64,000 nucleotides of DNA. Origin: Micromonospora sp. U21. GTDB lineage: Bacteria; Actinomycetota; Actinomycetes; Mycobacteriales; Micromonosporaceae. Every line of letters starts with the position of its first letter. Within the stretch, counting starts at the first letter, position 1. Shown piece after piece: positions 1-8,959 of this stretch. The stretch is from NCBI RefSeq assembly GCF_018070045.1, contig NZ_JAGPYK010000001.1, forward strand, positions 1 through 64,000, written 5' to 3'. Under the pieces are notes generated by a model. That model worked only from the letters and a program-made list of their open reading frames with translations. It searched no databases and was not told where the DNA came from. Position numbers and translations under genes: made by a program.

Positions 1-134
1 TCAACACCCTCGTCCTCAAGCCGATCCGCGACCTCACCCACCGCCTGCGCTGGTCAGACTGGCGCCGCCGCCATCAAGCCCGAGCCCGACAAGCCCACTA
101 CACCCGGCGCCTCAACCTCGAACTCCAGCCATGA
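1..134 (+). CDS. C-terminal fragment of a probable transposase (partial)
   Basis: The window opens inside a reading frame (codons from base 3) that ends at a TGA at 132-134. The 43 visible residues are very basic, with a W-x2-WRRRHQARARQAHY stretch. I associate this ending with DDE transposases of actinomycete insertion sequences, but the catalytic domain is off the window. No inverted repeat can be confirmed on this side. It could also be the end of another basic DNA-binding protein. The family call is recollection-based and moderate at best. Confidence 0.45.
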   Translation, partial: NTLVLKPIRDLTHRLRWSDWRRRHQARARQAHYTRRLNLELQP

Positions 135-155
135 TCCCAAACGGCGGCTGCCGTA

Positions 156-767
156 CTAGACCTGGTGAATGGTCGGTGGCCGCGTCGGACCCGGAATGTA
201 GGGGGGACGGCCGATCTGGAGCAGCCCCGCCTTTCGTGCGTATGAGGGAAACTCCGCCCCGGTGCACGGCAGTCGGTGCTGTGTCTCGCGCAGTGCGTCG
301 ATGATGGCACCGGCGTTGACTTCGGTGAGCCTGCCGGATCGGCAGCGATCTGCGAGAAGCCAGATTGTCCCATGCACCTCCAGCCCGTAGGCGCGGCCCA
401 CCTTGGTGGCGATGCGGTCATCGGTGACCGCCGTGCCGCCATGTATCTCGGCCGCAGCGAAGACGCTCGCCTCGCCAACGTCTCGTCTGTCGGCGCCGAT
501 ACGACGGACCCAATCCGAGAAGCACCGGATCTCGGTGATCGTGTCGAGTGCGATGACGTCGATCCAGGCAAGCTTCAGCGCCGCGGTGAGTGCCGGCTCC
601 CGCCGAGCACTGGTGCGAAGCTCATCGAGCACGACGGCGGTGGTAGCCGCGCGCCTTCCAACGATCAGGTCCGCCAGCACGTCGAGCCGGTCGGCGAGGG
701 CGAAATGGTGCAGCACGGTCGTGTCGAAGACGAGCAGCGGCTCGCAATCCAGAGCTGCGTTGCTCAC
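156..767 (-). CDS. PIN-domain protein, probable effector of the upstream XRE/ImmA gene
   Basis: This 203-residue protein fits a PIN-type nuclease. An acidic residue follows the first beta strand (D15 in LVFDTTVLHHFA), there is a second acidic cluster near residues 46-50 (VLDELR), a GEAS motif near 98-101 and a TDD motif near 116-118. Together these resemble the metal-binding acidic set of PIN RNases. The GTG start at 767 overlaps the stop of the upstream gene by four bases (GTGA), so translation is probably coupled. Pairing with an XRE regulator/Zn-peptidase suggests a toxin-antitoxin or stress-response role. That function is inferred. The C-terminal 40 residues are Pro/Arg-rich and match nothing I know. 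Confidence 0.75.
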   Translation of the reverse strand: MSNAALDCEPLLVFDTTVLHHFALADRLDVLADLIVGRRAATTAVVLDELRTSARREPALTAALKLAWIDVIALDTITEIRCFSDWVRRIGADRRDVGEASVFAAAEIHGGTAVTDDRIATKVGRAYGLEVHGTIWLLADRCRSGRLTEVNAGAIIDALRETQHRLPCTGAEFPSYARKAGLLQIGRPPYIPGPTRPPTIHQV

Positions 768-1855
768 AGTGCTAGGTCTGTTTCATCGCGCGCGGGCAGG
801 TCATCCAGCCCGATCTGTCCATGCAGGAGTTCGACCGCGCGGGCGTCCGATACGAGGTACCGGCGCCACGCCTCCATGACGGCGTGCGAATAACCCGGCG
901 GTACGCGAATGGCGTCGAGATCTGGCTGCGGGGCCCAGCCAACCGCGTCCATGATCTCCGCCCGGGTCGGGGTGGTTCGGCTCCAGCGCGCCGTCGACGC
1001 GTCGAGCCACCCTGCACGTTCCGCCTGACGCACTGTCAGGGACCACGATGTGCGATAGCGCGCGGTGAGCTGGATCATCTCTTCGCGAGAGGCTGGACGG
1101 CTGCTGACACCGCCGAACGCGGCGACCGGAAGGAGCAGTTCGGCGGCGAAAGCGTTGATCAGACTTTCCCGATCGGTGCGGGACACGTGTACCGCCAGAT
1201 CGCTGGAGTATTCGTCGCCCAAAACCAGGTGGCCCAGCTCGTGGGCGGCGGTAGCTCGACGCCGGCCAGGATCTCCCTCCACGCTGACGACTGACACCGC
1301 CAGGTCCCCGTCCACCATCGATGCGCCTTCCCCCGGAAGGTCACTGACGAGGACGTACTGGCCGCTGCGTTCACAGAACTCCATGAGGGTGTCAATCGGC
1401 TCCGTGCCAACACCCTGCCTGTCACGCAGCCATCGAGCAGCGGTACGGGCGTCATCATCGGAAGTGACACTCCCTTCGTACCGGACCGGGCTGATGAGGG
1501 TAAGGGTGCCGGCGTCAAGTAGTTGGCGGACGTCCCTGAGCCAGGAGGCGAGTCTGATCTCCAGTCGTTGAGAACGCCTCGCCACGTCTGTGTCGTTGTC
1601 CTCGGCAATGAGTTCCGAGCGGCGCGAGATCACCGCTGGTCGTCGCTCGAGCAGGTGATCGATGGGTACGTCGAGTGCGGCCGCGAGCCGGATGAGTTCC
1701 AACGCGTCCACACGCCGAACGCCGGACTCAATCTTGGCGATCATCGTGCGATCGAGGCCGAGTTGAGCACCTAGTTCGGCCTGAGAGAGTCCAGCCCCCA
1801 GCCGGGTCTGGCGTACCTGCTCGCCGACCGTCGTCCAGTCGCCGGTTTCGGTCAT
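764..1855 (-). CDS. XRE-family regulator fused to ImmA/IrrE-type metallopeptidase
   Basis: The 363-residue protein has an N-terminal XRE helix-turn-helix (about residues 10-66, with a clear LSQAELGAQLGLDRTMIAKIESG recognition segment in two pieces). It continues into a COG2856-type zinc peptidase whose HELGH motif lies at H205-H209, followed by a downstream acidic segment (DEYSS). In this family the peptidase typically cleaves a repressor or the protein itself in response to stress, relieving repression. The gene is first in a two-gene operon with the PIN protein (4-base overlap), so it is the likely antitoxin or regulator. The ATG at 1855 is chosen because the HTH begins at residue 10 and nothing conserved lies upstream. 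Fusing HTH and peptidase in one chain is common for the family. Confidence 0.85.
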   Translation of the reverse strand: MTETGDWTTVGEQVRQTRLGAGLSQAELGAQLGLDRTMIAKIESGVRRVDALELIRLAAALDVPIDHLLERRPAVISRRSELIAEDNDTDVARRSQRLEIRLASWLRDVRQLLDAGTLTLISPVRYEGSVTSDDDARTAARWLRDRQGVGTEPIDTLMEFCERSGQYVLVSDLPGEGASMVDGDLAVSVVSVEGDPGRRRATAAHELGHLVLGDEYSSDLAVHVSRTDRESLINAFAAELLLPVAAFGGVSSRPASREEMIQLTARYRTSWSLTVRQAERAGWLDASTARWSRTTPTRAEIMDAVGWAPQPDLDAIRVPPGYSHAVMEAWRRYLVSDARAVELLHGQIGLDDLPARDETDLAL

Positions 1856-2054
1856 GGTGCGATAATCGCACGCACCCGTGCTCTACGTCTCGACCGTAGC
1901 GAATCGACATTAGAGATTTGGATGTCGGTTTACGCCCCCTCGATACCCCGATATGGCGTCCTCGGGCAGCCGGGTGAGCGAGCCCGGCCATAACGTGCGG
2001 GCGGCGGAGATCCCCACGTGCGGCGGGGTGCTCCGCGACCTGAGGGAGGTACCC

Positions 2055-2678
2055 ATGCAGAAGTCGTTGCCGGGGGAGCAGGCCCCGATGACCGTGAACG
2101 TGGACCGGTGGCGGGCGGGGCTGCCGCCGGATGCCTGGCCAGAAAACCTTCCACCGAGCGGCGACCTCTGGCGGCGCGACGTCTTCGCGGTGGCCGACGC
2201 GTACCGGGCCGGCTGCACCAGCCCCCGCCAACTGCTGACCGCGGTGCTGATCTGGGGCTACGGAGCCATCGGGTACGGGCCGTGGCGCGCCGGCAGGTCG
2301 CTCGGCGCCGACCCGGATGGCAAACATCTGGCGTACGCGCTGGAGGAGGTGTCCGCACCAGCACCCGACGAGGACGCGTTGCTTACGGCGTACCGCCGCT
2401 TCCGCGACCCCAACCACGCTCGCCTCCCGTGGCTGGGGCCGGGACTGTTCACGAAGGTCCTCTACTTCGTCGGCTACCGGCGAGGGGTGGGCGGTGTGCA
2501 GCCGCTGATCCTCGACCGCGTCGTGGCCAGCAGCCTCCCCGCCGAGGCCGGCGTCGGCCGTGCATCCGGCTGGCTGTCCGAGGAGTGGCTCGCGTACCTG
2601 CGCTGGGCCGCCGAGCAGGCCCAGGCCGATGGCGTTGAGCCGGACGCGGTGGAGATGGCGGTCTTCTACGACCGTTGA
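2055..2678 (+). CDS. 8-oxoguanine DNA glycosylase OGG-fold family protein
   Basis: I use the ATG at 2055 because it has a good ribosome-binding site (GGGAGG about 7 bases upstream); an in-frame ATG at 1953 only adds a non-conserved leader. The 207 residues resemble the actinobacterial family named for an OGG fold: a WGYGAIGYGPWR segment (about 67-78), a LGPGLFTKVLYF segment (about 127-138) holding a lysine in the position expected for the glycosylase helix-hairpin region, and LILDRVVA (about 151-158) supplying an aspartate. The family name comes from structure, and its substrate is not established to my knowledge. The gene is monocistronic and convergent with the DUF4180/HTH operon. Confidence 0.6.
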   Translation: MQKSLPGEQAPMTVNVDRWRAGLPPDAWPENLPPSGDLWRRDVFAVADAYRAGCTSPRQLLTAVLIWGYGAIGYGPWRAGRSLGADPDGKHLAYALEEVSAPAPDEDALLTAYRRFRDPNHARLPWLGPGLFTKVLYFVGYRRGVGGVQPLILDRVVASSLPAEAGVGRASGWLSEEWLAYLRWAAEQAQADGVEPDAVEMAVFYDR

Positions 2679-2683
2679 GGCGG

Positions 2684-3052
2684 CTACGACATGGCGCGGA
2701 GGCGGGCGTCGAGGGCGTCGAGGTCGGGGACGAACCAGATGTGCCCGGCCCGGTTCGACTCGTGCACCAGGGCGCGCAGCGCCGAGCTCTCCGCCAGGTG
2801 CGCCGAGATGTCGCCGACCACGGCCAGTCGCATCCGGTAGTTGACGAACTTCTGCATCACGTCGCCGGCGAAGCGGGTGCCCAGCGAGAAGAAGCGTTCG
2901 TCGAGCCGGTTGGCCGGCACTGCCACCACCTGGGCGCCGAGGAACGCCGCGCCGATGAGGTCCAGCGCGTCCTGTTCGGTGGCGACCGGCGGGCCGGCCG
3001 GGTCGCAAACCAGCACCTGCACCCCGGCGCGTTCCTGGACCTCGTCAGGCAT
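2684..3052 (-). CDS. DUF4180 domain protein
   Basis: The whole 122-residue chain matches what I know of DUF4180. It has an N-terminal alpha/beta part, then an ERFFSLGTRFAGD segment, VMQKFVNYRMRLAVVGD (about 66-82) and a C-terminal NRAGHIWFVPD segment. No catalytic motif is evident and the family has no established biochemical role. The ATG at 3052 lies inside the end of the upstream HTH gene (8-base overlap), so the two are co-translated. The pair is probably a regulator plus effector or co-regulator. Confidence 0.8.
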   Translation of the reverse strand: MPDEVQERAGVQVLVCDPAGPPVATEQDALDLIGAAFLGAQVVAVPANRLDERFFSLGTRFAGDVMQKFVNYRMRLAVVGDISAHLAESSALRALVHESNRAGHIWFVPDLDALDARLRAMS

Positions 3053-3497
3053 CGTGGACCTCCCGGTCGAACAGGCCGTTGTCGGCGTTGAGTACGGCGT
3101 CGAGCAGGTGCAGCAGCTCGGCGGTGGCGGCGGGGTCGCCGAGGATGATGATCTTCATGCGGTGCCGCTCCTCGTCGTGCACGGTCTGCACCCGTAGTGG
3201 GTTGGCCGGGTCGTGGCCGGTGTTGGCGCTGGCGAGCACGAGCGTGCCGAGCCGGTCGGCGGCGGCCCGGTCGACGCCGTCGATCTGCACGATGCTCGAC
3301 ACCTCCGCCGCCGCGGTGGTGGTCGCGGCGGCTCGGGTCTGCCCGGTGAGGGCGTCGAGGTCACCGGCGGCGATCCGGTACTGCTTGCCGATCCGCACCG
3401 CCCTCAGCCGGCCCGAGCGGATGTAGCCGCGCACGGTGCGCACGTGCAGCCCGAGCCGGTCGGCGACCTGCTCGACCGAGTACATGTCTTCCTTCAT
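3045..3497 (-). CDS. Helix-turn-helix (excisionase/MerR-like) transcriptional regulator
   Basis: Residues 5-50 form a compact winged helix of the excisionase/MerR type (YSVEQVADRLGLHVRTVRGYI, split here as two helices, followed by an SGRLRAVRIGKQYRI wing). The rest (about 60-150) is an alpha/beta domain rich in Val/Ala with no motif I recognise, possibly a ligand-binding region. A second in-frame ATG at 3485 is equally possible. The gene leads an operon with the DUF4180 protein. An inverted repeat lies 11-34 bases upstream of the start and could be the autoregulatory operator. Confidence 0.75.
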   Translation of the reverse strand: MKEDMYSVEQVADRLGLHVRTVRGYIRSGRLRAVRIGKQYRIAAGDLDALTGQTRAAATTTAAAEVSSIVQIDGVDRAAADRLGTLVLASANTGHDPANPLRVQTVHDEERHRMKIIILGDPAATAELLHLLDAVLNADNGLFDREVHDA

Positions 3498-3507
3498 CGC
3501 TCCCTAT

Positions 3508-3531
3508 CCTAACCAAACAGGGAAGGTTAGG
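3508..3531. promoter_or_regulatory. Inverted repeat upstream of the HTH/DUF4180 operon
   Basis: CCTAACC at 3508-3514 is mirrored by GGTTAGG at 3525-3531 with a 10-base spacer. A further CTCCCT...AGGGAG symmetry lies partly outside it. It sits just upstream of the ATG at 3497, where an operator for the HTH protein would be expected. The symmetry is seen; binding is inferred. Confidence 0.4.
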
Positions 3532-3700
3532 GAGCAATGTGGTAGGTCACCAGGGGTGAGTCGTTCACGACGTCAGCTCCAAAGGGCCCGCGACACACTC
3601 CCGGCGCTGCCTGCGACGTCTTTCAGACCTGAGCTGCCGGCCAGGCGCGCAGCGCCAACGATCCCCCGGTGTCAGACGGTTCCAGTACCGTCTGGAAACC

Positions 3701-6700
3701 ATGGACGCGCGGCTCGGCGACGCCATCATCGGGCGGGATCATCCCGCGGGTCTGCTGCGCGCTGAGCTGGACCGGGCCGCCACCAGCCACGGCGGCCTCG
3801 TCCTGGTCACCGGCGAGCCGGGCATCGGCAAGACGACGTTGGTCACGGCGGCGGCTCGGGAGGCCCGGCAGCGTGGGGCACTCGTGCTCGGCGCCGCCTG
3901 CTGGGACTCCGACAGCGCCCCCGGCTACTGGCCGTGGGTGCAGGTCCTGCGCGGCCTGCAGCGCTCCGCCGACGACTGGTCGGTGGCGCGTCCGACCGCG
4001 GAGCCGGCGCTCGCGGCCCTGCTCGGCGAGGTCGACACCAGCAGCGAGCAGGCCGGTCGCGCCGTCAGCTGGGCCGGCGTCGAAACGGGCGGCGACGTCG
4101 CCGATCGCGAGACGTTCGCCCTGTACGACGCGGTGACCGCCGCCCTGGTCGCGGTCTCCCAGCACCGACCGGTCGTGGTCGTCCTCGACGACCTGCACTG
4201 GGCCGACCCGGCGTCGCTGCGGCTGCTGGCGTTCGCCGCTCAGCACACCTGGTTCGAACGGCTGCTGCTGATCGGCACCTACCGCGACGCGGAGGTCGAG
4301 TCGGGCGAGCATCCGTTGCGCCCCCTGTTGATGCCGCTGGTCACCAAGGCGACCACGGTTACCCTCACCGGCCTGTCCCGGGACGAGGTGGCCGCGCTCA
4401 TGGCGCGTACCGCCGGGCGGGAGCCCGAGTCCGACCTGGTCGACGAGGTGCACCGGCGCACCGGTGGCAACCCGTTCTTCATCGAGCAGACCGCCCGGCT
4501 GTGGCGCGCCGACGGTGCGGGCGGCACGATCGCACCCGGCGTACGGGAGGCGGTGCGGCGCCGTTTGGCCCAGTTACCCGCGCCGGTGGTCGAGGCGCTC
4601 ACCGTCGCCGCCGTGCTGGGCCGCGAGTTCCATCGTCGGGTCCTGGCGGCCAGCGCGGCTGCCCCGGCGGCGCAGGTCGACCGGCTGCTCGACCGGGCGG
4701 TGACCGCCCGGCTGGTCGTCAGCCGCGGCGGCGGCCGGTTCGCCTTCGCCCATGACCTGGTCCGGGAGACGCTCTACGACGGGCTCAGCGACGAGGACCG
4801 GCGGGCTCGGCACGCGGCGGTCGTCCGGGCGGTCGACCCCCCGGCGGAGCTCAGCGACCTGCTGATCCCGGCCGACCTGGCCCGCCACGCCTACCTGGCC
4901 GGGCCCGCGCTCGACCGGGCCAGGGTCACCGAGCTGCTGGTCGCCGCTGGGCGGGACGCGTTCGCCCGGCTCTCCACCGACGAGGCGGGGGTGCACTTTC
5001 ACCGGGCGCTGGAGGTCGTCGAAGACCCGGCGCAGCGGGTGCGGATCCTCGTCGAGTTCGGTGAGGTGCGCTACCACCACGCTGGCCGGGACGAGGCGGG
5101 GCAGCTCCTCGCCGAGGCGGCGACGCTGGCCCGTACGCTCGACGACCCGGTGCTGCTGGCCCGCGTCGCGCTCACCGTCCACCGCTCCCGCCAGGTCGAG
5201 ACCCGGCGGTCGGTGCAGGCGGCGGAGCTGGTGCGGGAGGCGTACCGGCGGCTCATCGGCGAGCCGGACGGCACCGCGTCGGTCGGCACGTTGATCGCCG
5301 ACCTGATCACCGCCACCGAGACGATCGCCCGCCGGGGCCGGGACGACGAGACGCTCACCTTCAGCCTGTGGGCCCGCCATGACACCACCTGGGGGTTGGG
5401 CACCGCAGCGGCCCGGGCGGCGCTCACCTCGGAGATCCGGGACGTGGCCCGCCGCACCGGCGACCGGGAGACCGAGCTGTGGGCCACCTCGCTGCGCTGG
5501 GTGGCGCTGCTGGAGCTGGGGGACCCCCGTTTCGTCGAGGAGTTCACCACCTTCGTCACCGGCGGCGGCCAGGACGACCTGGCCCGACACCGGATGGCGG
5601 CGGCCGTCGACAGTGGAATCATCGCGGCGTTCCGGGGTGACTTCGCCGAGGCCGACGAGCGGTTCGCCATTCTCACCGACCTCTCCGACCCGGGTCACGC
5701 CGAGTTCGCGTTCATGGGCCATCACCTGCGCTGGTCCCGGCTGCTGCTACAGGGCCGGTTCGACGAGATCGACGCACTGCTGGACGGGTTGGCCCCGACC
5801 GACTACCCCTACCGGGAGCTGCTGCGGGCGATCACCGCGGCGGAGCGCGGTGACGACGAGACGGCGGTCCGGCTGACCGCCGGCATCGAGGCCGCCGACA
5901 TCAGGTACCCGCGTCCGGTGTCGCCGCTCTGGCTGCGGCTGCGCGCGCAGGCCGCCGCCGCAGCCCGCGACCCGCAGCGCTGCGCCGACGCGCGGGCCGC
6001 ACTCGCCCCACACCGTGGAGAGTGGACGGTCGGGCTCTTCGGCTGCGACATCAGCGGTCCGGTCGATCACTGGCTGGCCGTGGTTGACGCCGCGCAGGGG
6101 CACTGGGACGACGCCATCGCGGGCTTCGAGGCGGCCCGCGACGCCGCCGACAGGATGGGCTCCAGGCCCTGGTCACTCATCGCCCGCGCCGGGCTGGTGA
6201 ACGCCCTCGCCGGCCGTGGCCAGCCGGGCGACGCCGCGACGGCGGCCGCGCTGCGCGCCGCGACCGCCCGCGACGCCACCGCCCTCGGCATGGCCCAGGT
6301 GCTCAACCGGCTCGCGAGCCCGGCACCCACCGCCGCCGCCGAGCCAGGCCAGACCGCCGCGCCAGGCCAGGTCGTCGACCCGCGTCACGCCGTCGGGTCG
6401 GGCCAGGCCGTCGGCCTGCGCCAGGTCCCGCCGGCCGGAGCGCCGGTCGAGGGGTACGAGTTCCGCCGCGACGGGCTGGTCTGGCAGCTCGCCTATGCCG
6501 GCACGGTCGTGCACCTGCCCGACGCCAAGGGGCTGCACGACCTGCACCTGCTGCTGAGCCGGCCGGGCAGCGACGTCCCGGCGGTGGAGCTGCTCGACCC
6601 GGCCGCCGGGCCGGAGCTGGTCGCCGCCCGCCGGATGGGCGGCGACCCGGTCCTCGACGACGAGGCGAAGGCCCGGTACCGGCGGCACCTGGCGCGCCTC

Positions 6701-6997
6701 GACGAGGAGATCGACCGGGCCGCCGCGCGCGGCGACGACCGGAAGGTGGCCGCGCTGGACGTTGAACGCGGTGCGCTGCTCGACGAGTTGCGCGCCGCGG
6801 CCGGGCTGGCCGGCCGGAGCCGCCGGCTGGGCGACGAGGCCGAGCGGGCCCGCAAGACGGTGACCGCGCGGATTCGGGACACGCTGCGCAAGCTCGACGA
6901 GCGGCACCCGCCGCTCGCCGGCCACCTGCGCGAATCGGTCTCGACCGGCAGCACCTGCCGGTACCTGCCGCCCGAGCCGCTGCCCTGGCGGCTCTGA
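3701..6997 (+). CDS. Large LuxR-like signalling ATPase (AAA/NB type) without a LuxR HTH
   Basis: The 1098-residue protein starts with an AAA ATPase: Walker A GEPGIGKTT at about 38-46 and Walker B VVVVLDDLHWAD at about 158-168. A long helical, TPR-like region of about 600 residues follows. This is the layout of large LuxR-family (LAL/MalT-like) regulators. The C-terminus is not a LuxR helix-turn-helix. After a low-complexity linker (about 877-910, repeated GQ-V/A units), residues 920-1098 form a module seen in related actinobacterial ATPases, with a YRRHLARLDEE coiled segment and an ARKTVTARIRDTLRKL helix that may bind nucleic acid. ATP-dependent signal sensing is established for the family; the target here is unknown. 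The gene stands alone with a strong terminator after it. Confidence 0.75.
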   Translation: MDARLGDAIIGRDHPAGLLRAELDRAATSHGGLVLVTGEPGIGKTTLVTAAAREARQRGALVLGAACWDSDSAPGYWPWVQVLRGLQRSADDWSVARPTAEPALAALLGEVDTSSEQAGRAVSWAGVETGGDVADRETFALYDAVTAALVAVSQHRPVVVVLDDLHWADPASLRLLAFAAQHTWFERLLLIGTYRDAEVESGEHPLRPLLMPLVTKATTVTLTGLSRDEVAALMARTAGREPESDLVDEVHRRTGGNPFFIEQTARLWRADGAGGTIAPGVREAVRRRLAQLPAPVVEALTVAAVLGREFHRRVLAASAAAPAAQVDRLLDRAVTARLVVSRGGGRFAFAHDLVRETLYDGLSDEDRRARHAAVVRAVDPPAELSDLLIPADLARHAYLAGPALDRARVTELLVAAGRDAFARLSTDEAGVHFHRALEVVEDPAQRVRILVEFGEVRYHHAGRDEAGQLLAEAATLARTLDDPVLLARVALTVHRSRQVETRRSVQAAELVREAYRRLIGEPDGTASVGTLIADLITATETIARRGRDDETLTFSLWARHDTTWGLGTAAARAALTSEIRDVARRTGDRETELWATSLRWVALLELGDPRFVEEFTTFVTGGGQDDLARHRMAAAVDSGIIAAFRGDFAEADERFAILTDLSDPGHAEFAFMGHHLRWSRLLLQGRFDEIDALLDGLAPTDYPYRELLRAITAAERGDDETAVRLTAGIEAADIRYPRPVSPLWLRLRAQAAAAARDPQRCADARAALAPHRGEWTVGLFGCDISGPVDHWLAVVDAAQGHWDDAIAGFEAARDAADRMGSRPWSLIARAGLVNALAGRGQPGDAATAAALRAATARDATALGMAQVLNRLASPAPTAAAEPGQTAAPGQVVDPRHAVGSGQAVGLRQVPPAGAPVEGYEFRRDGLVWQLAYAGTVVHLPDAKGLHDLHLLLSRPGSDVPAVELLDPAAGPELVAARRMGGDPVLDDEAKARYRRHLARLDEEIDRAAARGDDRKVAALDVERGALLDELRAAAGLAGRSRRLGDEAERARKTVTARIRDTLRKLDERHPPLAGHLRESVSTGSTCRYLPPEPLPWRL

Positions 6998-7016
6998 AGA
7001 CCAGCGTGCAAACGAC

Positions 7017-7053
7017 GGACGGGCGCCGCCACATCAAATGGCGACGCCCGTCC
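7017..7053. terminator. Hairpin terminator between convergent genes
   Basis: A 15-bp stem with one mismatch (7017-7031 against 7039-7053) and a 7-base loop CATCAAA lies between the ATPase stop (6997) and the convergent exporter permease stop (7067). It can serve both strands. There is no T-run, as is usual in actinobacteria. Confidence 0.7.
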
Positions 7054-7066
7054 GGGTGCGGCAGGA

Positions 7067-7924
7067 TCAGCGGCGGTTGTAGCGGTACATCGTGAGCGTG
7101 CCGAACACGACCACGAACCCGACGCTCCACGCCAGCAACCACATCGTGCTGGACGGGTCCGACGAGCCGGACATCGCCGCGCGGACCGCGGCCACCAGCT
7201 GCGTCACCGGGTTGACGTTCACGAACGCCTGGAGCCAGCCGGGCATGGTGCTCGGCTCGACGAAGACGTTGCTCAGGAACGTCAGCGGGAACAACACCAT
7301 CATGCTGACGCCCATCACCGACTTCTCGCTGCGCAGGACCAGCCCGAAGAACGTCCACACCCAGGAGAACGCGAACGAGAAGACCACCAGCAGCCCGATC
7401 CCGGCGGCGACGCCGCCCACCCCGCCGTCGGGCCGGAACCCGAGCGCCAGCCCGACGCCGAGGATCACCAGGGCGGCGAGGATGTAGCGCAGCACGTCGC
7501 CGAAGATCATGCCGACCAGGGCGGCCGGCCGCCAGACCGGCAGCGTCCGGAAGCGGTCGAAGACGCCCTTCTCGATGTCGGTGTTGAGGCCGAGGCCGGT
7601 GTACATGGTGATCATCACGACGCTGGTCACCATGATGCCGGGCAGGAAGAACTGCAGGTAGTCGCGCGGGCTGTCGGCGAGGGCGCCACCGAACAGGTAC
7701 GTGAACATCAGCACCATGATGATCGGGAATGCCGTCACGTCGAAGAGCTGCTCCGGCACGTGCTTGATCTTCAGCATGGCCCGCCAGCCGAACGTCAGCG
7801 ACGCACCCAGCGCGCTGGGCCGGGGCGGTCGGGCACCGGGCGCGAGCACGGTCGCCAGCGCCTCGGCGGACGGGACGTAGACGGACGGCGCCCGGTCGGT
7901 CGTGGTGGTGGTGGCGTTGCTCAT
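7067..7924 (-). CDS. DrrB-like ABC-2 type permease
   Basis: The 285 residues give a cytoplasmic N-terminus of about 45 residues and six hydrophobic segments, with the ABC-2 signature region around [16 protein letters not shown] and the [11 protein letters not shown] loop typical of the daunorubicin-resistance (DrrB) family. It would form the membrane part of an exporter for a lipophilic compound. The start overlaps the stop of the ATPase gene by four bases (ATGA), so the subunits are made together. The substrate cannot be told from sequence. No biosynthetic cluster is adjacent, so general drug or lipid export is as likely as self-resistance. Confidence 0.88.
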   Translation of the reverse strand: MSNATTTTTDRAPSVYVPSAEALATVLAPGARPPRPSALGASLTFGWRAMLKIKHVPEQLFDVTAFPIIMVLMFTYLFGGALADSPRDYLQFFLPGIMVTSVVMITMYTGLGLNTDIEKGVFDRFRTLPVWRPAALVGMIFGDVLRYILAALVILGVGLALGFRPDGGVGGVAAGIGLLVVFSFAFSWVWTFFGLVLRSEKSVMGVSMMVLFPLTFLSNVFVEPSTMPGWLQAFVNVNPVTQLVAAVRAAMSGSSDPSSTMWLLAWSVGFVVVFGTLTMYRYNRR

Positions 7925-8934
7925 CGGGCTGCCTCCAGCTGGTCGTCCCGCTCGTCGGCGGGCACGGCGGGGTGGTCGGTCAGGGCCAGGAAGACCTCGT
8001 CGAGGCTCGGCTGGCCGAGGGAGAAGTCGTCGACGACGATGCCGGCGCGGGCCAGGTCGCCGAGCGCGCGGGCGGCCTGCGCGCTGGCGTCGAGGTCACT
8101 GCCGGCCTCGCCGACGCGGGCGAGCAACGCGACCGGGTCGGCTTCGAGCTGCACCGGTACGCCGAGTGCCGCCTGGAGCACCTTCTCCGCCTCGGGCCGC
8201 TGCCCGGGGTCGCGCAGTCGCAGGTGGACGGTGCCGGAGCCGACTGACGACTTCAGCTCGCCCGGGGTGCCCTCCGCGATCACCCGGCCGTGGTCGACGA
8301 CCGCGATCCGCCCGGCGAGCTGGTCGGCCTCGTCCAGGTACTGGGTGGTCAGCAGCACCGTCGTGCCGTGTGCCACCACGGCCCGGATGATCTCCCACAC
8401 CTGGTTGCGGCTGCGCGGGTCCAGGCCGGTGGTCGGCTCGTCGAGGAAGAGCAGGTCCGGGGTGTTGAGGATGCTGGCGGCGATGTCGATGCGCCGCCGC
8501 ATCCCGCCGGAGTACTTCTTCACCTGGCGGTCGCTCGCGTCGGTCAGACCGAACGCGGCGAGCAGGGCCGCGGCGCGCTCGCGGGCGGCCGGCTTTTTCA
8601 GGCCGAGCAGGCGGGCCAGGAGCACCAGGTTCTCCGTGCCGGTCAGGTCCTCGTCGACCGAGGCGTACTGGCCGGTGAGGCTGACCCGGCTGCGGACCGC
8701 GTCGGCCTCGGTGACCACGTTGTGGCCGAAGACCCGCGCCGTGCCTCCGTCGGGCCGCAGCAGCGTGGCGAGCACCCGGACGGCGGTGGTCTTACCCGCC
8801 CCGTTCGGGCCGAGCAGGCCGTAGACGGTGCCGGCGGGCACCTGGAGGTCGATGCCGGCCAGCGCCCGGGTGTCCCCGAACGAGCGGGTGAGCCCCTCGG
8901 CCTCGATGGCCAGGCCGGTGGTGCGTCTACTCAT
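7921..8934 (-). CDS. DrrA-like ABC transporter ATP-binding protein
   Basis: The chosen ATG at 8934 has a good Shine-Dalgarno (AAGGTAAGG) and begins exactly at the conserved N-terminus; the frame stays open further upstream without a better start. The 337 residues contain Walker [10 protein letters not shown] (about 38-46), signature YSGGMRRR, Walker [14 protein letters not shown] and the long C-terminal DrrA extension (about 220-337) ending near the regulatory region. It powers the DrrB-like permease encoded next. An FMN-reductase gene lies 25 bases upstream on the same strand, so the three may form one transcript. Confidence 0.92.
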   Translation of the reverse strand: MSRRTTGLAIEAEGLTRSFGDTRALAGIDLQVPAGTVYGLLGPNGAGKTTAVRVLATLLRPDGGTARVFGHNVVTEADAVRSRVSLTGQYASVDEDLTGTENLVLLARLLGLKKPAARERAAALLAAFGLTDASDRQVKKYSGGMRRRIDIAASILNTPDLLFLDEPTTGLDPRSRNQVWEIIRAVVAHGTTVLLTTQYLDEADQLAGRIAVVDHGRVIAEGTPGELKSSVGSGTVHLRLRDPGQRPEAEKVLQAALGVPVQLEADPVALLARVGEAGSDLDASAQAARALGDLARAGIVVDDFSLGQPSLDEVFLALTDHPAVPADERDDQLEAAR

Positions 8935-8959
8935 GATCCTTACCTTTCGTCGGACGTGT

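Noticed and set aside
6331..6430. Repeated GCCAGGCC units
   Set aside because: They encode the GQ-V/A linker inside the large ATPase gene; no independent repeat element.
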